From NCBI GenBank assembly GCA_008360955.1, contig LUCM01006136.1:41416-105415 (forward strand): a DNA stretch of 64,000 nt, in the 5' to 3' direction. The notes under the pieces are model-generated. The model searched no databases. It was not told the origin of the DNA and saw only the letters and a list, made by a program, of their open reading frames with translations. Each line of letters begins with the position of its first letter. The first letter of the stretch is position 1. This document shows positions 1 through 14,700 of the stretch, piece by piece. Source of the stretch: Fasciolopsis buskii (taxonomy: Eukaryota > Platyhelminthes > Trematoda > Plagiorchiida > Fasciolidae). A program made the translations under genes and the position numbers.

Positions 1-2512
1 ACGTAAGCTTTACTGTGTAGTCTGGTTATTTATCACTACTCGTTTACCGGGTATAGGAAAGATTTTTGGGATCATCTGTCAAATAGTGTCAAAAGCTAAC
101 TGAGCGCTGGGAATCAAAGAGGTGCCTCGGAGTTGGGCTGCCGAACCCGTGCAGTGGTTCTCTTAGTTTGATTTATGACCCTCGAATTGCTTATCCAATC
201 CGTCTCTTGATGGGCTGTATTTTAAATGCGGAAACTGGGCATCCGTGAAGAATATTCGATGTGTGTATGGTCACCTGTGTTGCATCGCTTCGGTTTTCAG
301 TGATAAGTCTAAAAGCGCATAAATCGATTAGGCAAAACAAAAAGAACTGCTGCAATTTGTCACATAAACCGAAAATTATTTACTTCAACTTCAAACTCAA
401 AAAGAAGACGAAAGATATAATAAGCAGTGTTTTTATCGTGTTCCATGCAAATTTGAGTTCGTATTTTCGCAGTATTTGCGGTAAAAGTGACTATAAGTCA
501 TGTCCTTGTGCAAAGACGTGCGCCCACTACCTAGCCCAAATTTTATCTGCAAAACTGCCTCACTGTATACGACGGTTTTTCACGAAATTCTTGCGTTCGA
601 ATTTGAAAAACAGGGCTGACGGACAAACCAAACTCGGAGTGTCTGGTTATGTCAGTATATTACCCATCATATCTTATTTGCTAGATTCTGGCGTTGATGT
701 TTTGTGATCGCGAAAGAATAACAGTTGGTACAAAGTGGTCAGACATTATAGGCTGTATAAAACCTACTGACATGTAAGTTCAAAGTTCGCTGTAGGGAAC
801 CCGAGTTGTATATCTGCCTCAGAGTCAGCAGTGCTGTCTGTGTATCCCGGTCACTTATCCAGTATTTATATCCTGAAATCAAAGGATGTTCATTTGTCAT
901 CACGTTCAAGCCTTATTCTCAGACACCCTCCGTACCGTTTTATCGGTTTGTGGAATCCTGAATCCCACAATTCGAGCCAAAGCTCAACGGAATCAAAACG
1001 AAAAGACAGACGACAAGTAATATCGATCGACCCACTGAAGAGCAGTGTTACTCAGCTAACGATTGGTCCGGTCAACAACCATTCGGAAATAATAGGCCTC
1101 AGAATCATGCTGGATCGAGCATCATAACGAAAATTTGTGACCAACAAGAACACTATGTAGCCATGCGCTTACGGTAACTAATTGAGATTAACATCAGTGA
1201 TAGGAGATATGCTGGAAATGATTGACCTTGCGGTGTGATGGCTCAGATTACCATCTGGAAAGCATAGAAGCACTGTGCACCTGTTTCATTCTCGTTTACA
1301 ATCATCGGCAGTGGATATCGATTGTTGTCAGTGTGGGACGCGAAACCGGAACGATCTTTTGGAAACCAAACAAATTATTCGCTGGGCTAGTTGTCCGCAG
1401 TTAGCATCTCAGTTCGGATGCGATGAACGCATGCTGCTAAGACTTCACATCAATGAATAAACGGCTACAAGGTAATCCCGCAGTTTCTTACTATTGGGCC
1501 AAGCTTTGATACTAAGTAACAAACCATTTACTTTCGGGGGAGATGGTTTGAATGAAACAAGTTTTCTTTCGAAAGATCTCGGGTGGTTCAAAACCCCATA
1601 CAATGCCATTTTTATGGGGACCTATCTGAATTCGGTCGTGTTCCGGTCATTGTTTACGGGCAAACAAGTAAGGTTTGCGTATGCTATCATAACAGTAAAC
1701 TATTTTTCAGCAATACGAATCATTTAGACTTCGATGTAATTCCGATCAACTTACAGCGCAATTTTCGCGGTTATTCCACAGTGCTAAACAGTCACAAACC
1801 AAGCAGGATTCCCGATAATTCTGGAGACTGCTATTACGGAATGAAAAGAAAGTCTCAACTAGCGAAGTTTTGGCAATCATCAGACCAGCTATTTTAACAG
1901 CCTACATTGTCGGGATGAAAAACGTAGCATGGCTTTTGTCTGTCGTCATTTGTGTTCCACCGTGAAATTGTTACACAAATTGTAATCAACCTGCTCATAA
2001 AATTATACGAAAAGGGATACACATCAGCCAAATGGGGATAGATTCCAAGAGCAGTATGTATTATTTTACGGAATTAGTTTTCCTTTCTTCTGTCGGCGAA
2101 ACGAACAGTGTTGCATTCTCTTAACCGGTGCGGTAGGCTGGGGGAAGAAGATTTCACCAGTGTCGTCCCACTTTCAGATAAGTTGGACCAAAATGTTTGC
2201 GCGCAAACGCTTTTCCAGACGCAAGTTGAGGCATCCGCATTTCTATTACCATGGTGAATAAACAAAATGACGAAGAGCCGTATGAATAGAGCGGAGGATC
2301 CGAACAATGACGGTATCAAAACACACAACGTGTATAAACCTCCGGACTCCGAAATCTAGAACAGAGTGCTAAACTTAAATGTCCCTATGAGCTTTCCGAG
2401 TTCACTTTGAACTTACGGCATTTAAATGACATTTGGAAGATGCTGTCAACCAGTGTTCTATTCATTTATGAAGAGACATGCATTCGGTTTAATTTTGCAT
2501 TCCACTCCCTAG
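1..2512. other. Upstream region without a recognisable gene
   Basis: AT-rich sequence with only short open frames, none showing a known domain or splice-bounded coding character. It may be upstream intron, 5' UTR or promoter of ROR. A worn SINE fragment is present at about 1262-1395. I see no clear TATA or initiator arrangement. Confidence 0.5.
1262..1395 (-). repeat. Degenerate fragment of the tRNA-derived SINE family
   Basis: The segment GAAGCACTGTGCACCTGTTT..AATCATCGGCAGTGG, then GGGACGCGAAACCGG, follows the body and box-B portion of the copy at 16836-17106 in the same order with many substitutions. The tRNA-like direction is minus. Confidence 0.5.
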
Positions 2513-2776
2513 CACATCCATGAAATATATATTCACTTGTTCCTTATCCATACACTTGCTACCCCAACGCGCACATGCATCAAATTGTCCCCATAAAGCC
2601 TATATCAATTTGGAACTGTATATGCGGAATCTTACCAGGCAACCAGGTGCACGCGCCATGTTCTACTGTGACATTTTGGGTCAACCGATTCCACAGTTCC
2701 AGTGGTTCAAAGATGGCAAACTTTTGACCGAACAACCAAATCGGATTCGGATCGAAACAGGGTTGTGGGGCAGTTC
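2513..2776 (+). CDS. ROR: ROR exon: possible signal peptide and first half of Ig domain
   Basis: Encodes the N-terminal half of the Ig-like domain. The segment from AYINLEL through the first Ig cysteine (MFYCD) to the tryptophan of QWFKDG follows the ROR1 Ig domain closely, with an N-glycosylation sequon (NLT) in the same region. The donor is C|GTAAGT after 2776 and the exon ends in phase 2, completed by G at 5779. Two starts are possible. A good acceptor (CCCTAG, ending 2512) lies just upstream. Alternatively ATG at 2520 is the initiator: an in-frame TAA at 2490-2492 lies before it, and the first ~20 residues (MKYIFTCSLSIHLLPQ..AHA) resemble a modest signal peptide with an AHA-type cleavage site. 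I cannot decide between them. If the acceptor is used, the signal peptide lies on an earlier exon, possibly outside the window. Confidence 0.9.
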
Positions 2777-5700
2777 GTAAGTCCTGATCCTACCTACTGT
2801 TCTCCTAAACTTCTGTTCATGCGCCTCAGTGCGTGTGTGCGTTTGTGAGCGCAAAATTTATTTCACTTGGTTCCGTTGCATGAACTTCCTGTTATTTCCC
2901 AGCACTGATGAATTTACACCGAGGACGGAACGGCAACTTTTATGCCGTATGATACCGTAATGGTGCTAAAGTGGTAAAAGAAACACTCAATATGAGTCAC
3001 ATAATGGGTTAGAGAAACAGTCAGTTTTTCTATCACGCGAAAACCATAAAATCACCCATCCATTCTGGAAGGAAGTTATGCAAATAAACTAGATTAGATA
3101 GGGTACCTCACAGAAACACCTTCCCCATGCAAATTTAGCCCCCATGCAACAGGACATGAAAAATCGTTGGTAATAAATACCGAATGATCATTTTGGTTAA
3201 AGTAAAGAAGCTTGTGTTCTTTGTTTTTGAAGGGGTTCATCCACATACCGGGAACTTGGATTTCGTGGGGGAATAAACAATGTGATCTTTTCCGCTATGG
3301 ATAGAAGAAATAAAACCTACTGGACGGTTAGCTGATAGTGCAGATTCTAATAATGCAGAGAAGTTGATTGTTTCAAATGTCATTCATAAAGCCATTAGGA
3401 CATAATGGCTTTTTTCGCGTACTGTGGTTTTTACATCCATCAGGAACACCAAAACAACCTTTAGTTTTTCTGACAGTAGGAATTTTTAAAGTAGCTCGTA
3501 TTTAGCTGGTACAACACGAGCCCCCACTTTCGCAACAAAATTTGGTTGACAATTCTGTTCAGTAGACACTTTGCTATTTCAGTTTTCCTGTCATGCCAAG
3601 GCAAACAAAACATACCGCCGATAATAAAAGTGTCATTGGGTTTAATGCTATAAAACTGGAAAGATAACTGTTACCCTGGCGTGACCAGCTTTTAATGCAA
3701 CTTTGGAGATATCTGTTGTAGTTTCATCAAATAGTGCTGCAGTGGGAAAGTCAGCTCAAGGTGGGTCTCAAGACAGGCTAAATGATTGCAACATACCGGC
3801 AGACCAATAAAGTAGTCACACATGACAGCGCAGATCATTAGAAGTAGCATTCTCCTATTTTCTGAGTGGTTCCGCGTCAGAATTCGGTGCGTACTGACTT
3901 GTTCTGTGGTCAAATTTACTGGTAGCTGTTGTATCTTTTTCGGCACCCACCTCTGCGATTATTACACAAGCCCCATGTCCCAGTCAATCAATGTTTCTGT
4001 TTTCAGTTCACTTCAACAGAAACGCAAACATCGATGTATATTTATCTTTTTGGTGTGTGATGACTAGCTTAATACGTAAACCTGGAACCTATTGATCCAT
4101 AAAGTATAAATGTCATCAAAGCAACTGAGGAACAAGACCATTCTTCGAGTTTTCACAAGTACAACATAGAAAAGGATCCGTTAAGTTCAGCAGTTCGAAT
4201 GGTCAACTTATTTGAGTCTTTCGCTAGCATGAAATTTTAACGCGGGATTAGTAATCCTACAGCTAATTTTGACGTATGGGGAAGTGCGATTGGTCACGCT
4301 TGGTACTGTAACAACAGCGGTCCTCACAGACTAAGGAAATTTCTCGTCGTAGTTTCGTCGTGCAAAGATCTCCGTGTTGTGTAGTTCTGAGATGCTGCGA
4401 TAAGCTTGCTGCGATGAATAAAATACGACTTACATTTTTCTACTCTGAAATGGTAGCAACCAGCAAGAATTGAAAGGCAAATCTTTTACTTGGAGTGCAG
4501 ATTGTTTCGTAACGCAGAAAATGTGATGAGACCGCTGCTTTATTTCGGCCCAAAATCCTCAATCGATTCTATTTCGCGGCCGCTATCTTCAATTCTCACC
4601 AACTCAGGTGAGAAAGACTAAGTGGAACACAATAAGTTCCTCTATTAATCGAAACCAAATAGCTTATATATTAGTCTTCGATGATTAACACTCGCTGAGT
4701 AATTATCCTACCGGGTAATTCGGTCCCCCGGCACTCATCGACTTTCTTATGCAACGTTTTTGCTCTGCATATCCATTGGTATAATCCGCGCGACGTTGCC
4801 GCAGTTATTTTGATCTTTGATCAGGGTAGATGTTCTGAGGAGTCGATACCCTGACACAAAAGACCTAGTCAGTGATTGAACTGTAGCAGTTACAACCACC
4901 GAGCTTGAATTATGTGGATGACGACTTTATCCTAAGCAAAAGATATTCTTGCGATAAATGGGAATCAACCTAGGTTTTATCATTGCATTGGCTTTGCAGA
5001 TAGGTCGGGTAATTAACTCAAAAAAATTACTTAAGCATCATTTCGGAAGAAGTCATCCGAATTCACTTTCGTAGACCATCATCAGAAGGTACAATCACTA
5101 CCCTCCAAAGCATCATACAGTCCGTTCATATCTTGAACTCTTTCCGGCGAGTTTAACCTATTGTCGATGCAATTGTCCGTCTGTCATTGTTATTTGGTCC
5201 CCATTGTTGTGCCTCAAACCCTGAAATATTCAAGCATTTTGTTGGTTTTATCAGTTTCGAATTGCATATCACTTATATATTTCGCGTGAACCTTATTTTT
5301 ATTACAGTGCACTTCCAAAAAATAGTTTGTTCGCGAACTGTTTTCAACTGGATTCATGCTGGTGGTGTGTCATCTTCCACGAGGTTAACACATCACACTT
5401 GATTTTCTTCGCAAATTTGACCCCCAGCAGTGAAAAACTGAAGGTGCTTAGCTGTTTGTTTGCGATATAAAATCGAGTATAATTAGTAGCTGTCTCTGAG
5501 GCTTCACGTCGTAAATCGTATGAGGCAGTAATAATGTAATGATAACACAGAATCGCCGTGATGACAAATGCTTATCACAATAAAATTCATGTCCATAAAA
5601 CTTACGTTTATCTTCTCACTTACACAGGATAATGTGTTGGCTGAAATCAGAATTGGATTTAGCATTTTGCAACACATATGAACAATGTACCTTTGTCAAC

Positions 5701-8700
5701 CGTATTTCTTTAGTAAATCTCGTCTACCTTCAAACTAGCTTTGCCTAAATGCTGCTCAAATTCCTTAATTTTGTTTAGGCTTCGAGTGGAGAAAATTGAT
5801 CACTCCGACGGAGGAATGTACGTTTGCGCCGCACGCAACCCTTCAGGGAATGTAAATGCAACTGCATATCTTTGGGTGACGGAAAAAGGTAAGTGTTCCT
5901 CCAACGGATCATTCATCGTTCACCCATCTCCTAAAGTCCGCATACATTTATTGACCCGTTTTCAAGAAATCTGTTGCGTGAACCAATATGAACACGTTTA
6001 CCGACTGATTCCCTATCAGACATTTTCTCCATAGTCTTGAGTAGAGCCGCTTGTGGAATGTGTCACGTCTATCCAATTCAACAAAACAGAAGAAAAACCT
6101 GGGCAGACATGAACATGTTGTCTCTCAAATACCGCATGTAAAACTACCCACGTTTTGGAGGCAATTGTTGGTCCGATTAGGCAGGTAAATGCTGTAGGTC
6201 CAAAGACTTTTCGTTCAGATACTTTGAGTTTTCTGAATCTGGTTGGATTTCCAGAAGTTTTAAAAAATAAATTCTTTCTGTGATCCTCAGCAAGATCAGC
6301 AAGAGACCCCGGCTTTTAATTAAGACCAAATATCCTTTTTTCCTTGTTATTCACTCACGTTTGGAGGCGCTTGCTAATCACGCATTTTGTCGGCTTTCTC
6401 CAGTTCACTTTGAAATCTACAGTCAATCAATCAGTCAATCGATCTGTTTATTCTACAGGATCATACAAATGGGTTTTAAGGTCTTAACAGCGAAGTGCCT
6501 GTTTGTAGCCTAATGATTTTTTGCGGTTGGCGACGACACATGAGTCGTTGTTAGGTTTTATTGTGGCTCGGCTTTAATCTAGATTCAGCCTTCTTTCGCA
6601 CCAAAATTAAGACGACAACGCATTGATGTTGCCACTTTCACGTACCCTTATTGGGGTGTGAAGATTTGACCGACTTTTGACTGTATGTGAGAAAGTGATT
6701 CATACGTCGATTAAAGTTCAGGTCGTCGGAGTGTTGGTCAGTGAATAAAGCCAACTTTCTGCTCACCTAAATTCATTCATTTGCCTAATCTAAGAATGTG
6801 CTCCCATGCAGCCGTTATACCCATGACGTTTTATCTGGTTTTGAGTCCAACGGAGCCTGTACGGCGAACGTTTAGAACGATGGAGAACGGCCGTCGTGCA
6901 TTGGAATGCCCAAATGGATTTTTCCGCGTATTGCCCCAAAATATAGATTCAGTTTGACACTGCACTTGTCATTCTCATCACCGACGGAATCTCCAGACGA
7001 GATATCTTCAAAAAATTTTCAACATTTGTAGAAGATATTAACCAAAATATTATTCACATTGACCTCAGTTTACCAATCGAACATGCGCTGATATGTTCCG
7101 TGTTGGGATACATCAGTTCACACTCTTCGTTACCCGCGAGCAAAATCTAGTTACTGGATTAAAACGCGCGTGTGATTCATTTAGAAAATATTACTAGATT
7201 GTTCGCACGTACAGGACAAACTTCGAATAATAGCCGTTCTCGGGTTTACTAGGTCGTGACCTATAATGTCCACGGAAGCCTCTTAGCCACTTTGATTGAT
7301 ATTCGTGCATTTGGACGAACTGTTAATCTTTTCATTCCGTCCATAAAGGTTTCGAGATTCCTCATTAACAATCGGAAAACGAACTGTCTTTTAAGATACT
7401 GGACAAATCAAATAGATTTAATATCGGTTTTAGGCTGTTGGCGGAGTCAACAACGAGATTTCTTCACGCTCTGTAGCCCTATCTGGTCGGAATTGTAATG
7501 GACTTGTAGACTGTGACTTTTGTTCCAAGCTGATGAATAACTTACGCATTCGGGGCTGTACTCTCAGTCGGTGAGCTTTCCAGTATTCCTTAGCCGCATT
7601 CCCGAAGAAACCCATATTGATACAAAAACAGTAGAAAGAGTATGGAGGAAGTACAAAGTAAAGATAGCACTATGTACCATTAGTATGTCGTTTCATTTTG
7701 TGGACCATGCCACCATGCAGACACACCCAGTTTATGTGTAATTTTGTGTGCACGGCGTTATGCTCCGTACCAAAATTACGTAAGTTTTCTCGTGAATATA
7801 GCATTCCGTCTAGCTGGTAACTTCTTCGTTGGTGTAATCCTAGTCCTTTAGTATTTGTTGAAGTTCAACACTGTGACACTTGAGTTACGGGAGTTACGTG
7901 AAGCATATGTGGACTGCTTTCAGCTGCCTTTAAGTTTTGTGTCCATGCTAGACAAAATCGAAAATTCGATCGAAAGGCGCAGCCAACTTTCATTGCAGGG
8001 TCAGAAAGAGGGACAACCATTGGTCAAAAATTATGAAATTATTTTACTTAATGCTGTAGTACGATAGATCTAAAGCAGGATTTCTTGAGTACCCATGACT
8101 GCGGCTCTCGCAACTAACTTTGGGATCAAAGTAACAGTGACATTCCAAGCGATTAATCGGTATTACAATGGCTTGTATGAGCTGTTTCTGTCTGGATTTA
8201 CAAGTCAGGAACAGGTCAGCAAGGATATTCTGATGTCTTTCCATGGTTCTGTTCTTCCGATATAACAGCACTAATTAATCTCCCAGAAATCTCAGGCTGT
8301 TCCACGGGTAATAAAAGTAAATGAAATAATAACAGCTTTTTCATTTTTTCGTTGCCAGAGTCAGGCGAATCTGATCAGTTTTGAACTTCGGTTCTTCTGA
8401 ATAAAACGAGAACAAGGTGATTTTCTTCATCAAGTCTATCTAAATGCGTTTCATTTGAATCACTAATGATGAAATTTCGCTAAGATCCGAATCAATAATA
8501 AATATTGATTTTCCCGCAATTTAACAGCACCTGAGGGATAGTGACTTCTGCAACCATAATTATTGGACTAGACTATAAAGTGAAGCAAAAGGAACCGGCC
8601 GACAACAAATTTCAAGTAATCCATGTAACTGTCGTACTAGCATTGGAGAGCTAGTTTACGTCGTATGCAAAAGCTATTGAACTTTTGTAACTACAGTTGC

Positions 8701-11700
8701 AGGTGACCAGCCGGGACATTTGCTTGAGTCAGCAGGCATGTCGGCCAAATTTCAAGACTATATGGCGCGATCTAAGCTCATACAAAATTGCAAGGGAGAA
8801 TAAACTAGCCAAAAATCAATAAACACCGGAAGAGGTCAGCCGGGTGAGTTTATTGGCCTGAGTGCACACATGCCGGTCAGCACGAGGCAGCCAGTCATGG
8901 ACTGGGAATGCCACAATCTATTTACCATCAGATTTTCAATTCCTTCGGTAGGACACATAAGCGATTAGTCCGAGGACCACTTGGGAATGTCTAACCAGAG
9001 GTAGCCGTCAGCTTCAAATCCCACAAGAAATAATAGCTGGCAATGTTGGTTACCTGGTTCATCTCGGTTACACCTTGACTTTGTCACTAAAGGTTGTGAC
9101 CCAGAATTTTGATCAATCGGTTGGGATAGTTTCATTATTTCACAGAAACATTGTCACGAATGAACCAATCACAAATGGCACATTTTCGGATAATGAAATC
9201 AGCATACCACATCTTTCGATGCAGTACTACTGTCAAATTCCGATGCCACTTCCTACCTCCGTCTCACTGTTGTTGCCACTGAAATTGCTATCTTTAGCTG
9301 GTAAATGACACTCGGTCTCCACATCAGATGCTGTCAACAGAAAACTTGGACAAATGGGTACTGGCTTACTGCGACTTAACACATGAAAATCAATCTCAGT
9401 GGAACAAAAATGGAACCCGGGAGTTAATTATCAGACTGTACATGCGAAGAAAATTTCTGAGGTGTAACTAATACTGTCGTTGGCAGAATGTCCTTATCAC
9501 AACGGCGTTGTCTCCCTTTCTTCAATCCCCTCTGTTTTACACACATGCACACAGGGACAACAATGCATGTACTAAAGCATTCGATGGCATTTGATGGTCA
9601 TGCTGGAACATATTAGCCGGTGCCGTTATGATTGGGTTTAACGACTAGCTTCATCCGTCGCAATTTATTTCTCTACTCTGATACCATTAAGTTAGCTCGT
9701 TCGCACAATACGAACTATGTCAATACTTACGACAAACAACTTTGCTCTACTGTTAAGTGAATGAGCTGAGGATGTCCCAGTTAGGCGATTGGCGTCAGGT
9801 GAACAGTAACAACAGGCTTAAATTTCCGAGAGCACTCCCATTCACACACATACACACACACACACACACGAACACAAACACATGCGGTCCATTTAGCAAA
9901 CTAAAATACCCTGTTCCTGCTGACCGAACTCCTGCCATCCAACATAGTCCCAGTTAATGTTCGAAAAACCGTATCATAAATTTTGTTCAACTTGATCGCC
10001 GCGCTTCTCAGTCACGACTACTTTCGAATGGATAAGAGAAAAATGTGGAAGATGGCTTTCAGAAACCCAATTTATGCTGGTACCTGAACAGAAAACACAT
10101 CAGGTGAACTCAGTCTCTTAAAGATTGCATCTGTTCACCGCACACACGCACAAACACACACACACACATACACATACACATGCACACAACGATCGGCACC
10201 TTCACAAACCCGAGGAACATTTTATTTGTAATTAGTCAAACTGCCTGAGGGGTTAGGCAATGGAGACCACGAAGAGTGACGTGCTGATTTGATTTCCAGT
10301 GCACTGGCCAACAGTGAGTGCAAAGATCAAATTACACTCGGGAATGACTTCGTAAACCAGAATTTCGTGCATGATAATTGAGTCGTCTGCACAAGTGAAT
10401 AGTTTGTTTGCGATTATGTTCATGAACATGAATTAGCAGGTGCGGATAGAGAACTAGCGATTTTTGTTGTGGTGTTGTGTCCTTTGTGTCCGACAGAGAG
10501 ATAGGAGTCGGCAAACGAGCGAATTGTAATTTGGCCTCGATCACCAAGAATGTGAAATCAACTGCTATACGAAAAGCGGTCACGCATAAACCTCTATTGA
10601 TTCTCGTAGGAGTCACATGGTATTTATTCACTAGAGATCTGTCTAGTCTGAAAGGCAATATTATTGTATTTTGTAGTTTCATTGGTGACAGACCGCAGAG
10701 GTAAATAAACTGAATCATCCTACTTGGTCGGTTGGTGAATTACCTAATTTGATTTACTTCACTCTATTCAGAACGCATGTCTCGACAATGAAATCATTTG
10801 CTTCATAAATCTTTGCAAATTGTTTGTGATAGGGAAATGACTGAAGCAAGTCAGACCGTTTTATTTCCCAATCACAAGGTGGTGTTTTCGCCGTTGTTTG
10901 AACAACCGGTAGATGTGTAAAGGGCATATTTCGGATGACCGTCTCGATACTGTTCACAACAATGCATGAATACGAGTCCCCGTTTCAGCAAAAAAAACAA
11001 TTGCGCATTTGTTTTGATCGAAGAAAAAATAAAAATCACCACCGATGGCGCAAAAACCTGATCGCTAGAATCAGTCCAAAATTCATCTGATGCACTGGCT
11101 TTATTCATTTGCAATCGACCAGAACTACAAGGTTTATTTTGATCCCAGTTCAGGAGGGTCACCAACAAAGGCAAAAAGAATTAAGAGTTTAAAAAAAACC
11201 CGAATGAATAGCCGTATAAAGTAACACGGTCTCGGTCAAAAGCGATTTTCCGTAATTATTCCTCACATACGGGCATAAACAGTTCATGCGGCTGAACACA
11301 ATACAACTCCTTAGATAATTCATCAGAGAACGTGGAAGATCCACGATTGGTAATCCATAGTACAGCAAGAAAGACTCGTGACTTAAGATGATTGAAAGAA
11401 CAACAAGGAAACAGAGGTGGGCAGGAGAACCCATTCAGGGGAAAAAAGATCACAGCTTGCACATCGTTGAAATGTTGGATACACACATTAGTGTTTCGCC
11501 AAGACAAAAATCAATATTTGCATCCTGAATTTTTCCTGGAACTGATTGGCTGACAGTTCCTCTGTTGATAAATAAAGATCCAAGTGGATAAGACGGACAT
11601 AGCAAGGGCAATTTTGCATATGGAGCACATGGGTGTCACTTGGCTTGTAGAATGAAGCCAAATATTATGGGGAAATATCCAATAATTACGTCACTTGAAT

Positions 11701-14700
11701 CCTTTGGGATTCCTGGATTTTCCTCCTTGATAAACTAGTCACATAGAAGAGTGTCGCTTCCATGATCATGGGCGACACTAGGCTCGTAAATTCTGCTAAA
11801 CTATTTTTGAATGTTTCATGACATCTCCTCGGAAGATGGCGCACACACAGTCTGGGATTCTGATATTTGAATCAGAACAACCCATCAAACTAACTGAATG
11901 TTTCATTGCATAAGCTAACATGATAATAAAATGTTTTCACTTTTGTTAGTTAACAGTTTGCGAAAAATCTCATTAGGATGTGGGCTTAATTAATCCCTAT
12001 TTTGACGGAGTCTCAAAGAGGACTAATATGATTTATAATAGCAATATAATATGATTTAATACTCATCACACTCTTTGCCATAAAATAATTGAAAGAAACC
12101 CTTCTTGATCAGCAATCTGATTCACTGTGACTGCATCCTTACTTTTCATCTTTGGAAAAGTGTACAAATCCTGGTTCATTCATATATATATATATTTGGA
12201 AAATTTTCCTTAGGGGGGATTGGATTAGTCAGATAGAAATCTGGGTGGAGAAGGGATTTGTGGTGTATTTATCCAGTCTCTCCTAAAAAATTCTCCATAA
12301 TATATTTTAATTTAAATGGCATGAGTACGACTCACTGAAAACGAGCTTGTTCCCCAACTTGTGTTTTCTCAGTGTGCTCGGTGGGAATTTTCAAGGAATA
12401 TATATATATATACATATCGAATTAGAACGTCTGGCTTAGATTGTTTATCTGTTATTGCAATCTGCACGCATGAACAGAATCTGGTGATAATCTATTCGTA
12501 GCCGATATGAATACCGTGCATGTCTGATAGGGCCGACTAGTCACGAAGTGCACTGCTCCAAAGTAAACGATTATAACGGAGTTTGTTACCTTTTCAACTT
12601 TCTACCATCAGTGTCCGAAATTTGTTCAAAACCATCGCAGGTAGATTTTTTTATGGGTAATCATTATCTCTGTGCTCGTTTTCATCTGTCACACTGGAAG
12701 TTAACCGCTCATCTGGACATTGCGTGACGATGTCCGACGAATTGTTAATGGCTTGTTAAATGGTCGATTAGTGCTCTAGGTATTGCCTCCATTCGTTATG
12801 CACATCCCCAGCGCCGACTAGTTAGATGATGTCACTGGGATGCCGAGCTGTGTACAACTCTAGCAATAGGGTTTGCCCCGAATCCATGCTTTGCCTGGGG
12901 TCACGTGCTTTTATCGTCTTCGCAACACTAACTGTTGCTCTTCTCTGTGGGCTACGGCACCAGTCGGAAATGCTTCCCTTATTGATCCGTCTGTAACTCA
13001 ACAGTCTGTACATTCCAAATCCCTTCACGTTAAAAGCCAATGAAAACGATTGGGAAAACAGGGGTGATTATATTTTTATTACCGGATTTTAATTTATATG
13101 TACCGGATTTTAATAAACCCGTCCGTGAAATCCCACAAATATGTCCCTGATCAGGTCCGATCATTTATATTCCACCTTGTCTAACGGAGATACTTTACTA
13201 GTCTTCCTAAGATATCTATAAGTCAGTTTCCGTTAGTTCACCATTTCCCATACTCTGCACTTTTCTAAGGTGGAAAGAGTATTATTAGACTAGTAACCAA
13301 AAAAGCAAATTCATTTGCTGTGTTGCGAGGTTGGAGACATGACTTCCTATACCGATGGAGGGTATTTCGGTGCTATCCGTTGATGACCAGGCCGTTGACG
13401 TTTGCATTGTTGTTATTGTTTTTCTCGTCATCGTCGTCGTCTTCATCCTTGTCGTTGTTTGTTGGTGTTAGCCGACATCTGCTGTCTCACTTACTGACAT
13501 TTTACCTGTTCAGTTGCATGCTTCTTACAGTTGGATGCCTAAATCCAAACGCACACACGAGCAAGGGATATGCCTGAATTGCATCAGTTGTTGCGAAGGC
13601 TGTCAGCATAAACAAGGGGCAATTTTTTGTCAAGTGAATGCTCCAACTGTTTGAAGTCCCATTTTTCCGCGATCCAGTGAACAAGCGCAGCAGTCCGTCG
13701 TGTAGTTTAGTAACTAGACATCAACTCGATTAGTCGAATTATTCGGACTGAAATATGAACTGTTGTTCCCCATTTGTTATAAGCACCAACCACTGTAGAC
13801 AGCAACAATTCCACTTTGTTCACACAATTCTTCCGTGAATGCCGCTACTCTGGGGGCTCGTAAATCAAAATCAAATTGACTTTAAGAAGCAATTTATCGA
13901 GCACTTGAAATGTGCAGATTAGAACTGTTGATAATCAACGACCAGTCAAACAGAACCACACGCTTCATCGTAATAAAAGAGCAACAATAGCCCAGTCAAA
14001 AAGAAAGCACAGTTTCAATTCAATTTTTTCATTTTGAAAAAGGTTTTATCGCCTCAGGAATCGGATTTTCGATACAATGTGCACCGCTACAGATATAAGT
14101 CGCTGGTTACGGACAAGTGAAATTATGTGGAGCTTTAAATGAGGCCAAACAGTTGCATCTATATGAAAATGAGTTGAAAGATTGGTTAGGATAATTTATG
14201 ATCAACATTCCTCCAAAAAATTCGAAATAGGTGCACTGCAAATTGGTGAAGGACTCGCATTTAGTGTACGGTTGCGTTTCAGTGGGGAAACTGGATTAAG
14301 TCCTGATCCCTGAAGAAGACACACTAAGATGCATGAGACGAGATAAGTGCAATAAAATATCCAATCAAAACTTGTTAATTACGTAACTTTCTAAGGTAGA
14401 CTGAGGTGTCACTAGATTTTAATGTCACGTTGATTTATGGAAGCAAAATCAAAAAAATTTATTATGTTGCCAACGTGTGAAGCTAAGATGTTACTTTCGC
14501 TGGAAGATAAAGGATTTCTTCAAACAAGTGGAAAGGGAACCTCATTAAATTTAGAGGAATTAAGCGAGAGTCATTATTAATGCATCACTTTGTTCGGCGA
14601 ACTGAAAGCTATTACCTTGCTCATTTCCAATGACAATTAGACTGACACTTATTCTGTGGTTCAGCAAAAGTTGTAGGTAGCTCACGAGTCTGAATGGAAC

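Noticed and set aside
10332..10718. 128-codon open frame on the minus strand.
   Set aside because: No domain, no splice context, and overlapping open frames on the other strand. Lengths like this are expected by chance in 64 kb.
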